64,000 nucleotides of DNA from Arabidopsis thaliana (lineage: Eukaryota > Streptophyta > Magnoliopsida > Brassicales > Brassicaceae). Below, piece after piece: positions 1 to 13,337 of this stretch. The notes below the pieces were generated by a model. The model searched no databases. It was not told where the DNA came from and saw only the letters and a program-made list of their open reading frames with translations. The stretch lies in contig NC_003076.8 in assembly GCF_000001735.4 (NCBI RefSeq), forward strand, positions 15,937,835-16,001,834, written 5' to 3'. The position numbers and the translations under genes were made by a program. The first letter of the stretch is position 1. Each line of letters starts with the position of its first letter.

Positions 1-510
1 TTGTCTCCTTATGTTTCTGCGACTCAACAAAACGAATCCTTTCTCGGACTTTAGAGACATGAGGTTCTAAGGACTGAATCAGTTGAGAAATTTGGTCAGG
101 AGAGTAATGATCAGCAATTGGATACTTTAAAACATTCACGTTCTTCAGACAAGTCTTTTCAAGTCGTTGTCCTTTATCTTTGCTTTCTTCTCCAAGTTCG
201 TCTTGTTCTTCTTCTTGTTCAGGAAGTCATAAAGAGTAACGCTCTTCTTGCGTCTCAAGGCTTCGTTTAGTTGACTATACCTGAGAGCAATGTCTTCCAC
301 TTTCTCTCGCTCCGGAGGCCATGTCTTGAGTTCTCCGTCTGGTCCGTAATAGATGACGCATGCTTCGATATCACAGAGAGTGCAAAGCTCTGAAGCTTTC
401 CTGAAGATGGTCTCAAGTCTATTGCTCAAACTTGTTGAAGCGAGTGAATAAGAAGAAGACGAAGAGGAATTGGAACAGCCTGAGGAAGAAGGTAAAGATC
501 GAATGGCCAT
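1..510 (-). CDS. AGL98: Type I (M-gamma) MADS-box protein, AGL98-like, runs off left edge; frame-broken
   Basis: Reading from the ATG at 510-508, the protein has a serine-rich start and then LSNRLETIFRKASELCTLCD, which matches the second half of a type I MADS box. The usual basic N-terminal MADS half is replaced by the serine run. An ILR-type helical region follows (EREKVEDIALRYSQLNEAL). The frame stops at 145-147, but the sequence from about 165 down to 1 still codes for a typical AGL80-like continuation (LKYPIADHYSPDQISQLIQ) in another frame. There is no room for an intron, so a small indel near 150-200 is the simplest reading. It may be a truncated protein or a decaying paralogue. M-gamma MADS proteins act mainly in female gametophyte and endosperm. 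The symbol rests on recalled gene order. Confidence 0.7.
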
Positions 511-576
511 CTTCTTGTTGATTTCGAAGACAATCTCTCTATTTTTTGTTTCACGTTCAAAGTGAAGAGAAAGCAC

Positions 577-1465
577 GAAGACGAATGAAATTGAGAGAGT
601 GAAACTACGAATTAGGTTTAGGAAACCCTAAGAAGATGATGAAGAATATGAAAGTCAGAGACAACTTTGTGAAATAGCGATATACTTATAGAAAATTTGG
701 TCCTTAAAGTTAGATTTTTTATTTTTTTTTCACTCTTCTAATCGGTAAAACAAAGCTTGTGAAGATTTGATTTCCATATCTTTTGCATAGATTTGTGTAA
801 TTTAGCCGTTAAGGACTGATAAAAAGGAAATAGTTTTTTTTTTCTACTCTCACTCTCTTTTAATTAATAAGATCTATAAAAAAGAAAGATTTGCTTGTCC
901 ATATATATTTCAGATACCCTTTGTATCATTATGTAAATAGCTCTTAATTAATAATATAATTATTGGATTTGCTAAAAATTTGTGACAATACAATCTAACA
1001 AAAATCGACCAAAATACATCCATTTTAAATAAAATTTAGAACCCTCCATTAAAAAATGAGAAATATAATTTATAACTCCGTGTACCTTTTTAATCCATTA
1101 CTTTGCCATTATTGACATAAATAAAAGATTTTGCAAATTCATATTTTCTTTACTTATTTTCAAAAAAAAAAAAGAAAGCATTGTATCCTCTTCATAAAGA
1201 ATATGAAATATGGCTCTGAAAAATCCAAAAAAACTAGTGTCATTCAAGAATGAGACTTAATGATTAATATAAAAAGCCATTACAATTATCTATACCAAAT
1301 TAAGGAGAAGTTGCATGTTCGAAGCAAGTCTTTGTTTTTTTCTTTTTCTTTTCGGCCTTCAAGAAACCAAAAGAGAAGCAACGTTTATAGTAAGACAAGA
1401 AAAATTAATACATATTAGCGATGATCAACGTCTACACTAATTCAAGTGTTAATAGTACTATGATC
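577..1465. other. AT-rich intergenic region
   Basis: This is the upstream side of the MADS-like gene and the downstream side of the NAC gene. It is AT-rich with poly-A/T runs. I see no coding region, RNA gene or clear repeat. Confidence 0.5.
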
Positions 1466-2645
1466 TTAATTGTTAGTGGAATACGACGTCGCCGACATCT
1501 CACTCCCCGTAGTCTCCTCCATCACCATTGATCTTACATTCGGAACCTCATGAGTCAACCCTCCAGTCAAGTTGTTGAAGTAGTTATTCTCATTGTTGCT
1601 CAGAACCAGAGCATCCCCTGTTCCATTGTTTCTCAGAAACAGAGCATCCCCTGTTCCGTTGTTTCTGGCTGTATTGTACGTGACTCCGAGCATCTGAGAC
1701 GCGAAGTAAGAAGCAGCTGATTCTGTGAAGCTTGCGGGTTCGTTGACTGGAGAAGGAATAAAGTTTTGTCTTGTTGATATGTGGCTGAGAACGTCTGATG
1801 AAGCTAAGAGAGTTGCGGTGTTGTTGTGTGACTGTTGATTGTTGTCAGGAATCGTTGGATAAACCCAAGATTGTGGGATTGATCTTTGTGAGGATACTGC
1901 ATTTGTCTTCTTAAATATTCTACATATCGCCCAAGCATCCTACAAAATGAAAAAGATCGATTCTAATTTGTTTGGTAACCTAACCTTTGTTGCGGGTAAA
2001 GCAAGTTAGGGCAAATCCGATAACTTACGTTTGAAGGAAGCTCCTTGCTGTTGTTGTTATTGTTAAGGTGTTGCTTCTTGTTATTGTAATTGGGATATGA
2101 TGAGTGATGAGAGTCAGAGAGAGAAGGGAGACGAAATTCATGCATCATCCAATCGGTTTTGACTCCTTTAGCAGCTCGACCACGGTAGAACACAAGTGAT
2201 TTCTTCAAACCGATGCATCGAGTGGAGTCCAATGAGTATATAGGCCGGTCTGTTCCGGTTGCTTTCCAGAAGCCACCTCCAGTTACTCGGTTAGGTCTTG
2301 TGCTGTTGCGGTATTTCCTGTCTCTAGGACAATAAAAGTACCACTCTTTTTCCCCCATCGCTGCAAGCTCTTTTTAAACATTGATTTAAGAAAATGCATA
2401 ATCAAATATTTTGTTTCCATATATTTGGAGAATTAAAAGTTAGAGTTTTGTGGCTTACTTGGGAGGTCCCATGGATCGTATTTGTAAATGTCGACTTTCT
2501 TGATGAGATCAAAGGGAAGAGATTTGTGTAAAACCTTCCGTTTCAAGTAGAAACTTACGAGTTCTTCATCAGTGGGATGGAACCTAAACCCTGGCAATAC
2601 GACGTCGTCATATCTTTCAACGTTGTTACTCTCTTCATCATCCAT
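1466..2645 (-). CDS. NAC094: NAC-domain transcription factor, three exons (ANAC094-like)
   Basis: Exons 2645-2459, 2369-2029 and 1939-1466 join with GT-AG borders to 1002 nt, giving 333 aa. The NAC domain occupies roughly residues 18-175. It shows subdomain A ([20 protein letters not shown]), B ([17 protein letters not shown]), C ([20 protein letters not shown]), D ([39 protein letters not shown]) and E ([11 protein letters not shown]). The two introns sit at the positions usual for NAC genes. The C-terminal half is Asn/Ser/Thr-rich, as in NAC activation regions. It contains two copies of a short repeat, RNNGTGDAL and [10 protein letters not shown], which look like a recent internal duplication. 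NAC proteins are nuclear DNA-binding regulators. Targets cannot be told from sequence. Confidence 0.93.
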
Positions 2646-3756
2646 AACTAGAACCATTAACACACACAGAATTAGTACTTTTGGGATACCAAAATTTGAT
2701 GAAGAGAAACAGAGAGATTTATAGAGATAGAGAGAGTAAGTTTGGGGAAGAAGGAAGAAGTTTCTTAGAGAAGAAGAAATGGGTTCATAGGGAAACGATA
2801 ATTGGACCAGAAAGTGATGCGTAGGTATAAGACCAATGTCTCTTGAATAAGAGGAGATTTATACAAGAAAGATATTATGAATCTTGAATTTTGCCGTTAA
2901 AATTATTATTTTTCTTATGAGAAGATTCAAACTTCAAGGTTATTGCGTACTTCGTGAAATCGAGGCTACGGACGAGTCGAACAATATAGGAAAAGTTATA
3001 CTTACATTACGTATGTGGTTTATCTTTAGGAAAATATGATATGGAAACGTTTTTCTTCCTTTGTTTCGATATCTTATAGATGCATTCTACCAAAAAAAAT
3101 CTAACTATATGGTTAATGACTTAATGATGATACGACTTTGACCGACTAATGTCAAACGTTTTTCTAGAGTAGAATCTATATGGGATCCAATCTCTATATC
3201 TATAAGTCTATAAGTAAAAGTCTTATAAATTAAGATTGATATTTGAAAGTTGTGGTGCTTAAGCAAAGGGTCGTTGTAGTTTTAGTTATAGCCGTAAATA
3301 AAGTAATGTTCTTTTACGTAAATTATGAAATCTCAAATTCGCGATTCCCTAAAATTAATTTATTCCTTCCTTCTTCCACATTTATTTATAGTTTCATACT
3401 TTTATATATATTATTGTAACATATAAGAAAAGTAAAATCCATGGTAAGTCAATATAGGCATTGGTAAAATCGAAGGCATTGCTTAAGGTTGCTATATATG
3501 TCTCCAAGTTTGAGACATGTAAAAACATAATGTATACGTAGAATAGAAATGAAGATCTCGTGGTAAAAAAAAAAAAAAAAAACAAGATGAACCAAAAAAC
3601 AATTCAAGATGAGAGAAGTCCAAAAAATGGCCTAGGTTTTTTAACCCACGCAACACAAGTTGGGAAGTTTGGTCAATAGCCTTTAACCTAAGCTTTCTAT
3701 TTCTCTTTATATGTAAAACATTAAAGTTGTCAACAACCATCCTCTTGGAATATCTA
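2646..3756. promoter_or_regulatory. Upstream region of the NAC gene
   Basis: The stretch next to the start codon (2665-2800) is purine-rich on the + strand (gagagatag runs), so the NAC leader is pyrimidine-rich. Further out it is AT-rich. Short open frames at 3394-3776 have no recognisable domain, and I treat them as chance. Confidence 0.35.
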
Positions 3757-3859
3757 TTAATGCTGTGAAAATCCAAGTTTTTGCTTTAATGCTTTGAACG
3801 GTTTGTGCTTTAAAACCGATACATCAAACCATCTATCTCCGAGACTAAACCCTAGGGAG

Positions 3860-4131
3860 CATGTATCGGACATGCTCGTCGTCCTCAAAGGAAGAGGATG
3901 ATGGAGGTACACTTGCCTCTCGGCTGGTACAACACTCGCTCGCAAGGTTCGATTAATAGCTCCTCCAAAGTGGTCTGCTCAACCTAGAAAAGAGAATTGA
4001 AGGAGACATTTTAATTTAGTGAGATAAAAAAAGTAAATTGTGAACCTGAAATAAAGAAGTGGAGATGTTTCATAAACCTTGATAACACTTTTGAAAGAGA
4101 CCTTGCACAAGACAATCACATTGTGGTCCAC
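3860..4131 (-). pseudogene. Two exon-like pieces of an unrecognised gene
   Basis: On the minus strand a TTTAG acceptor precedes an open piece (VDHNVIVLCKVSFKSVIK) at about 4131-4078. This is followed by a GT donor and, after a second acceptor, a piece starting VEQTTLEELLIEPCERVLYQ at about 3987. The frame fits across the putative intron. I do not recognise the family and there is no start codon or long frame. It could be a fragment of a degraded gene or a chance arrangement. Confidence 0.25.
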
Positions 4132-4439
4132 CTAAACAAAAAAACAAAGTATACATGGTAAGACAAGAGTCCAACAATGAAGAGGAATTTGGAAAATCAA
4201 GAAGCAAACCTACAGTTTTCTTTTTGTTTCAAACTTTTAAAAGCATAATTCCTTCATCTTCCACTCAGGCCTCACATCGTTTGATTCACTCTTAGGACCT
4301 AAACTGAATGACGTCTTTAGCCCAATGCATATTTGCTGTTCTTCTCGATTAACACTTTTGGATCGCGGCGTGACACCCATTTCCCGATAGAAGTGCTGTT
4401 CCCTATGAATCCAAACTAAAATCCGAATATCTAGGCCTA

Positions 4440-4860
4440 GATAGCGATATGTTTTTCTGGTCTGCTCAACGCATTTTCATATTTCAAACTGCTGGTCAAT
4501 GTTTAATTTATGTATAAAATAATCACATGTGAAGTTGATGTATAAAACTGTCACAATTTGAAAGTTGGAGTATTAAATGACATTTTTCTCATTTCGATTA
4601 TGGTGAAACGACGTTGTATTGGAAACTAAAAGAGACTAGTTAACGGATGTTATCGGATCTGTTAGCGGTAGATAACGTCGTGTGTATTTTGGCATGATCA
4701 ACAAATAATTTTGTATGAAATGGTGCCCGATCAACGTATTTTTATATATTAAATGGCCATATACGAAGTTCACATATTTAAAATAATTACTTTTTAAAAT
4801 TTCGCGTATAAAATGCAATATTTCTTAATAAAAAAATAAATATCTGCTTTTTTGGGTTTT
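4440..4860. repeat. Probable transposon-derived AT-rich repeat
   Basis: The stretch holds several variants of a tgtataaaat/tattaaatg motif spaced by short segments (near 4510, 4540, 4570, 4715, 4745 and 4805), and a purine/pyrimidine pattern seen in degenerate Arabidopsis repeats. No termini or coding remains were found. The rest of the gap up to 5048 is a leader-like sequence for DEG8. Confidence 0.3.
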
Positions 4861-5048
4861 TTCACAACAAAATAACACATATAAAATAAATAAATCATTT
4901 ATTTTCTAAATTACTAGAGAGGGCATTTCGGTATTTCAAGTATCTTCTTCTTCCTAAGCTACACAAAAAATTATCTAAGATTCTTAATTTTATCCAGGTT
5001 TTTGCCAAATCGACTGGTCTCAGAGTTTTCTCGATTTTTTTTGGAAAG

Positions 5049-7842
5049 ATGCAGGTAATAGCATCTTTCTGTTCGAAACCTAATGAGAATGAATTTGTTG
5101 GTCGACGACAACTTCTTTCTTCAGTCTGTTCCAAAATTTCTCAAGGCGACGTCGTTTCACACCCACCCGTTTCTTCTGTCAAGTAAGCATTTTAGCTTCT
5201 TCCATTGCCCCAAATTTTGCTGAAAATTTGTTCCTTTGATTTGGGTTGCTCAAAGATTATGTCTTTTCCTGATGGGCTTTAGGTTACTAAGAATGGTGTT
5301 ATGTGTGAATCAACGTTAGTGAAAAATCACCGTAAAGCTTTTAACTTTTGGAACAATCTTTTGGAGAAACTTCTCATTTTGAATCAGACATTAAGATTTG
5401 TTGATTTCTTGGAGAATTTTGATGTTTATGTTACTTTTTGACTGTTTGATTATTCGATAGGGTTACTCAAGATTGGAAGTCGAATTTACATGAGTTAGCT
5501 GTGAAAAGTGTCCCTTCGACGACAAGGAGAATCTTGTTGACAAGTTTATTCATGAATTTGTGCTTTAATCCTTCAAGGTACTTATCAGGTCTGCACCTTG
5601 TTCAGCTATTTGCTTTTCTTCTAACGCTTTGTTTACACAAATCTGATGAGGAATATATCTTGTTTAAGAAGCTTAATTGTGACAATCAGAGCCTTTAGTT
5701 CCTAGCTGGTGATGATTCAAAGTTAGTTTAAAGGATTTTGCAATACTAGTGGTAGAGTTCTGAAGCTCCTTGAACTAGTCTAACCTCTTCATTAACACTT
5801 ATAGTAAGCTTATAATAAGATGGTTTTCATTGATCCATTAGTGATAGAATTTGATAATTGAGTATGCTCCGTGATGTATTACTACAGCCTTAGCACTTGG
5901 TGATCCATCCGTTGCAACCGTTGAAGATGTTAGTCCAACTGTTTTCCCAGCTGGACCTCTTTTCCCTACTGAGGTTTGTCTCTTTAGCGAAAGTACTTGT
6001 AAGTTTCAGGTTTTGATGGTTATCCTAAAGATTTATATATCTTTTCTATGTTTCAGGGGAGAATTGTGCAACTGTTTGAGAAGAATACTTATTCCGTTGT
6101 CAACATCTTTGATGTGACATTACGGCCTCAGCTCAAAATGACGGGTGTGGTTGAGGTACTGATTCGCAGTACTTAAAGAACACCTCTTTTTAATGTCATT
6201 ATCAATTGTTTTGACTTACGGTTACACTCATAATCTAATTGTAGATACCAGAAGGAAATGGCTCTGGAGTAGTCTGGGACGGACAAGGATACATCGTGAC
6301 CAATTATCACGGTAAGATGATTTGAATGAAAAGTTATTGAGCTTACAAAGTGCTTGAGATGGGCAAGGACAATATCATAAGTTTTTAGTTGTATCTTCTG
6401 CTGAACAGTTATTGGCAATGCCCTTTCAAGAAATCCTAGCCCCGGGGATGTAGTTGGTCGTGTGAATATTCTGGCATCTGATGGGTGAGGTTTTTTATCT
6501 GCGGGATGGATTATTTCAGCCGTTTATATAGTCTCTCTAGTTATTTTCATGTCTGCTCGTTTGTGTAAATCTTGAAGGGTACAGAAGAACTTTGAAGGAA
6601 AACTTGTTGGTGCTGATCGTGCTAAGGATCTTGCTGTCTTGAAGGTATAAATAAACTACAGGTTTTGTGTCATTTGTCTTATAGAATTTTAAAAGAATCA
6701 ACTGCTTATCACAAAAATCAGGTGGATGCTCCCGAAACTCTCCTGAAACCGATTAAAGTTGGGCAGTCAAATTCTCTAAAGGTTGGACAGCAGTGTTTAG
6801 CAATTGGAAACCCGTTTGGTTTTGACCACACTCTTACGGTTGGTGTCATCAGCGGTCTTAACCGTGACATATTTAGTCAAACTGGAGTTACCATTGGTGG
6901 TGGAATTCAAACTGATGCTGCCATTAACCCGGGAAATAGGTATGTCTACAGAATCATATAAAAGAGGATTACATTTTTCTTGTAAAATCATTTTCTGTGT
7001 GTTTAATGGATCTTTCTTTATTAAATTTCGCAGCGGAGGTCCTCTGCTCGATTCAAAAGGGAACTTGATTGGGATCAACACGGCCATTTTCACACAGACA
7101 GGTGATTTTCATTGACTCACAGAATCATGTAAGAATCCATTTTAGTATTCACTCTTGGCTTCAACAGGAACATCTGCGGGTGTTGGATTTGCTATTCCGT
7201 CATCAACAGTATTAAAGATTGTTCCTCAACTAATACAATTCAGCAAAGTAAGTATGAAAAGATATCCATTGTTTTGTTTTCTTAATCCATTTTTGGAATT
7301 TTGTTAATGTTATATGCAAAACTCTAGGTCCTTCGAGCTGGTATTAACATAGAATTAGCCCCTGATCCAGTAGCTAATCAACTCAATGTTCGTAATGGAG
7401 CCCTTGTCCTTCAGGTATGTAAAACACTTCATAGTTCTTACTCTAAAACATCGAAACCGGTTGGTTTATTTGATGATTATGATTATGATTTACAAGTTCC
7501 ATACAAAAACAGGTACCGGGTAAGAGTCTAGCGGAAAAAGCAGGATTACATCCGACATCCCGGGGTTTTGCTGGTAATATAGTGCTTGGAGATATCATTG
7601 TTGCAGTTGATGACAAACCTGTAAGCACGATGAACCTCTTACGTAAAAACAAGAAAATAATTCTCAAGTTTTGGTTTCTTGTCCTTCTGAGATTTTGAGT
7701 GTTTTTTAATCAGGTGAAGAACAAAGCCGAGTTGATGAAGATATTGGATGAGTACAGTGTAGGTGATAAGGTGACACTTAAGATTAAGAGAGGAAATGAA
7801 GATTTGGAGTTAAAGATCTCATTGGAAGAGAAAAGTTCATGA
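5049..7842 (+). CDS. DEG8: DEG8 thylakoid-lumen serine protease (DegP/HtrA family), 13 exons
   Basis: Exons are 5049-5182, 5461-5588, 5888-5973, 6057-6155, 6245-6311, 6409-6484, 6578-6644, 6722-6939, 7034-7101, 7168-7247, 7328-7414, 7513-7620 and 7714-7842. They sum to 1347 nt, giving 448 aa. The trypsin-like domain shows the triad in context: His in IVTNYHVIGN, Asp in AKDLAVLKV and Ser in AAINPGNSGGPL. One C-terminal PDZ domain follows ([20 protein letters not shown]). The N terminus looks bipartite: a chloroplast transit region, then a twin-arginine stretch ([14 protein letters not shown]) ending in an ALA-type cleavage site. This agrees with lumen targeting by the Tat route. DEG8 is known to work with DEG5 in degrading photodamaged D1 protein of photosystem II. 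All key residues are present. The family and symbol are sure; the transit cleavage site is inferred. Confidence 0.95.
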
Positions 7843-8934
7843 AAATATTATTGACAACATTTCATCTCTTCCTTTTGAATCTCTCTGTTTTTTCCCCCTT
7901 TGAGAATAGCAAAATTACAATCGTTGTCTAAATTCTCTGAATATATGTATGTCTATGGGAATTTTTTTTATTAATATTTAAAATGTTGCCAAATTATTCT
8001 ATTTCAATATTTCTTTTCGTATTAAACATATATAATTTATGTTTTTATATTCAAATTCAACTACAATTGTTGGTAAAGAAGTCTTTTTATAAGAACTATT
8101 TGTTATGTAGATTTTGTACTTATAAGTTATAACCCTTCTAAAAATCCTAAAAAAATGTTTCACAGAAGTCACATTTCTGTATTGTCTTTAACCGTAAATA
8201 TTCTTCATGTAACTTTTCACTAGGCTGGGCACGAAGCGGATATCCAGAAAAATTGTGATATTTGTTATTCGATTCGTTTTAAACGAATACTTGATTTTGT
8301 GATTTGCTTTGCTTCAAAAATTTTCGGATATCCGGAATTTCGAATATCAAGAATTTTTTGTGATATTTGCGAATATCCGCTTTGATACACTTAAATATTA
8401 AAGAAATATTGATTTCACTATGTGACTACTTTTCTCTATGTGACTATTTACACTCATGTATTTCCAATCCTATTTATATTAGTGTTTTTTATTTTATAAA
8501 TGTTTTCATTTATACATATGAATTGTTCAATGGATCCATATTTTAATAACCACAAATTTGCAAATAAAATTAGAAAAAGTTACTAAAAATATATATTATC
8601 TTAAGATTGATTTTAATTTATTTATATATTTAGCATAAGATTTGTAGATTTTTTTTTTTAACAATAAAGTTTTTACTCTTATCATAAGTAATTGTCTAAT
8701 TGTTGCGAGCAAATTATAAACCCTTGTAGAACAAAAATAGTGTAGGGTTTATCATTTCTCGCTTTAAACGCCCACCATCCTCTCTATATCTCTCTCCAGG
8801 TACGCTTCGAGCTCGTTTTTACTATTTTTAGTCTCTTTTGAATCCAAAACCATTGTAAAGGAGCCGACTTTTTTTCCAACTGTACTCTACAAAATTGTCA
8901 AATTTCAAAACTTTTTGATTCGAGTTCGTGAACC
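7843..8934. other. Intergenic region with a GGATATCCG-rich repeat
   Basis: The DEG8 3' region, then an AT-rich stretch. At about 8222-8392 lies a repeat fragment starting taggctgggcac, with several palindromic ggatatcc/gaatatc words. Its start resembles hAT termini. From 8700 to 8934 is the probable leader of the next gene. Confidence 0.4.
8222..8392. repeat. hAT-terminus-like, GGATATCC-rich fragment
   Basis: It begins taggctgggcacgaagcgg, resembling the TAGGGCTGGGC-type ends of plant hAT elements. It contains repeated half-palindromes (ggatatcc, cggatatccgg, gaatatccgc). No coding sequence or clear target duplication was found, so assignment to hAT is tentative. Confidence 0.35.
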
Positions 8935-11352
8935 ATGGCGAGAGGCGTAGCTGGAGTTTTGCGTAGAGCCTATAGTTCAAGAGTTACGGTTCTATTCTCG
9001 ACACGAAATTTACATTCTTTTAGAGAATCTGAGTCTAGATCTCTTTGTAATTCTGATTTTGATGTGCCCACGAACCGGTTTTGTTCGGGTAATCGGGTTC
9101 GGATTCAGTTTCCATGGAATGATTACAGATTTGGGTGCTTTGAGATTGGTAAAGTTAGGAGCTTTTCGTCTACTGTGGATAATAACGGCGAAAATGATGA
9201 TATTGAAGAAAGTGTTGGTTCTGAGAGTGATGATTATGATGAGGAAGGTTTGATTAATGAACTTAGTGATGTAGATGAAGGCTTGTTGAATGATTCAGTG
9301 GTTGCTGAGACGGATGAGATTGGTAGCGAGGCTGCTCGTGCTTTGAACGATCGGTATCATGATCCTGTGGAGTTGTACAGGGAGCTTAGGGGAAGTGAAG
9401 TGCGTTCTAAGCTTCAGCATAGTGAATGGGATAGTCTACATGAGATTTTCGGGTTTTTTGCGCAGTCGGGATGGGCGGCTAATCAGGCTCTTGCAATCTA
9501 TATCGGGAAATCGTTTTTCCCAACTGCTGTTAGCAAGTTTAGGGACTTCTTCATTGAGAAATGTGGAATTGAGGTTGTTCAGGATCTTGTTCGTGTTGGG
9601 CCAACTGATGTAGCTGTTAAGTTTTTGTTCCCTGTGTTTGTTGAATTCTGTATTGAAGAGTTTCCTGATGAGATCAAACGTTTTAAGAGTATTGTTGATA
9701 CTGCAGACCTCACGAAACCCGCGACTTGGTTTCCTTTCGCTCGTGCTATGAAGCGTAAAATCGTTTACCATTGTGGACCGACTAACAGTGGCAAAACGTA
9801 CAATGCTTTGCAGCGGTTTATGGAAGCTAAGAATGGATTGTATTGCAGCCCTCTTAGGTTATTAGCCATGGAAGTTTTTGATAAAGTAAATGCTTTAGGG
9901 ATTTACTGTAGTCTCTTGACTGGACAAGAGAAGAAATATGTTCCGTTCGCCAACCATGTATCTTGTACGGTTGAAATGGTGTCTACAGATGAGTTATATG
10001 AAGTGGCTGTGCTCGATGAAATACAAATGATGGCAGATCCTAGTAGAGGTCACGCTTGGACAAAAGCTTTGCTTGGATTAAAAGCTGATGAGATTCATTT
10101 GTGTGGAGATCCGAGTGTTTTGGATATTGTGCGTAAGATGTGTGCTGATACAGGGGACGAGTTAGTGGAAGAGCATTATGAAAGGTTCAAACCGTTAGTC
10201 GTAGAAGCGAAGACCTTATTAGGAGAGCTTAAAAATGTTAAGTCTGGGGATTGTGTTGTTGCGTTCTCTAGAAGAGAGATATTTGAAGTTAAAATGGCTA
10301 TCGAGAAACATACAAATCATCGTTGTTGTGTTATTTACGGTGCATTGCCTCCTGAGACAAGGAGACAGCAAGCTAAGCTGTTTAATGATCAAGAAAACGA
10401 GTATGATGTTTTGGTTGCAAGTGATGCCGTTGGAATGGGATTGAATCTTAACATAAGACGGGTTGTGTTTTACAGTTTGAACAAGTACAACGGCGATAAG
10501 ATCGTTCCAGTTGCAGCGTCACAGGTAAAACAGATTGCCGGGAGAGCTGGAAGGAGAGGAAGCCGTTACCCAGATGGACTTACAACGACATTGCACTTAG
10601 AAGATCTAAACTATCTAATCGAGTGTTTGCAACAACCGTTTGATGAAGTAACAAAAGTAGGGCTTTTCCCTTTCTTCGAACAGATTGAGCTTTTCGCTGC
10701 ACAAGTTCCCGACATGGCCTTTTCAAATCTCTTAGAGCATTTTGGAAAACACTGCAGACTCGACGGTTCTTACTTCTTGTGCCGTCATGATCATGTGAAG
10801 AAAGTAGCAAACATGTTGGAGAAAGTAGAGGGACTGTCTCTAGAAGACCGGTTTAACTTCTGTTTTGCACCGGTTAATATCAGGAATCCGAGAGCGATGC
10901 ACAACCTATATCGATTTGCTTCAAGTTATAGCCAAAATATGCCGGTTAATGTAGCAATGGGGATACCAAAGAGTTCTGCTAAGAGCGATGCCCAGCTATT
11001 GGATTTGGAAAGTAGACACCAGATTTTGTCTATGTATCTTTGGTTATCTAACCAATTTGAAGAGAACTTCCCATTTGTGGAGAAGGTTGAAGCAATGGCG
11101 ACAAACATTGCAGAGTTGTTAGGTGAATCGTTGAGTAAAGCTTCTTGGAAGATGGAGTCAAAAGAAGAGAAAGTGAAAGGTCAAATGAAGGAAGATAGAG
11201 GATATGAAAGACCAGCTTCGTTAATAAAGTTAGTTAAGAAGTAAGTATCTGCAAGATTTTGTGTGTGTTTTGAGAATGTTTTTGGTAATTGTGGATTTTG
11301 CTGAGAGATTTATGTGTCTTGTTTCAGGCGGAAAGACGAGAAATTGGTGTGA
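8935..11352 (+). CDS. SUV3-like organellar DExH RNA helicase
   Basis: The first exon runs 8935-11240. A short intron then links to 11328-11352 (last codons read RKDEKLV), giving 776 aa. Without this splice the frame would end at 11244. Helicase motifs are in order: motif [10 protein letters not shown] near residue 280, motif II LDEIQMM near 360, then [26 protein letters not shown], motif [18 protein letters not shown] and motif [16 protein letters not shown]. The SUV3 C-terminal region follows. The first ~60 residues are Arg/Ser-rich and lack acidic residues early on, like a mitochondrial presequence; an acidic linker follows (about residues 85-125). SUV3 proteins unwind RNA in the mitochondrial degradosome. 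It corresponds to At5g39840 by recalled order, a longer paralogue of the main plant SUV3. Confidence 0.93.
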
Positions 11353-12218
11353 AGGATAATAGTCATAATAATGTAGCTTCATAGTGATCATTTGCAGAGA
11401 GACAAGTAGTGGTTTAATTCGTTATTATTGTTAAGCAAAAGTTTTTAATGGATTCTTTAATTTTGATTCGACTGAAGATTTTTTGTTGTCGGAAGATATA
11501 AAGAGTCATCAAAGAGCTCTCTGTGACCCTTATATGTAAATTGCGTATTAAATTAATAGATTGTATACAAGAAAATTAAGAAGTATTGGCGTAGTATACA
11601 TAAAAATATAGGAAAAAAATGTCAGAAAAATCCCAAACTTTCAAATTTGGGATGATTAAATCATAAACTACGAGAAAGATAAATAAATTATAAAGTTTTT
11701 TTGTTAGTCTATTAAACATTAACAAAAAAGTGTTTAGTAGGCTAATTGAAAAAGTGTTTAGTAGGCTAACAAAAAAACTGTTACGGTGTTGAACTCTCGT
11801 TAGCCGTCGATATCGTTAAAAAATAATTTGTTTTACTTTTTTGTTGACTTTTTTATCGACGGAAAAAACTGTTCTGTTATCTAAAAGGGCCACAGAAACA
11901 AAAAACTTAATTTAGAGATTTAAAATATTAATAAAATTAGTTTGGAAGTTTATAGTACTACTGAAAATATGTCAAAGTTTACCGTCCGGTACCACTTAGA
12001 AGGTTAAAAACGTTATTTTCCCATTTTCAAAATAATTCAGATTCATTGAGCCTAACAAATTATAGAGGTCAATGAAAAAAGCCCAATGGGCCAACCCAAC
12101 CAAAAGAAATCATTTGAGGCCTTAAGACCCTCTAGGTTTTTCATAGTCGTGTAATATAAAAAGCACTTCGTCTTCATCGTCGCGATCAACTCTGTCTTAG
12201 TTTTGAGCAGCAGCAGCT
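11353..12218. promoter_or_regulatory. Intergenic region and S9 promoter
   Basis: From 11600 to 12000 it looks repeat-derived, including a 20-bp word (aaaagtgtttagtaggctaa) present twice at 11726 and 11750. Near 12079-12096, gcccaatgggccaaccc carries two overlapping TGGGCC/site II-type elements on opposite strands. These are common in promoters of plant ribosomal protein genes. A TATA-like stretch (taatataaaaag) lies at about 12151. Confidence 0.5.

Positions 12219-13337
<1,119 letters not shown>

Noticed and set aside
3394-3776. Overlapping short minus-strand frames rich in Phe
   Set aside because: Low-complexity poly-T derived, no domain, no start context; likely chance.
6665-7115. Open frames in and against DEG8 (both strands)
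   Set aside because: They cover DEG8 exons 8-9 with intron read-through or are shadows of it.
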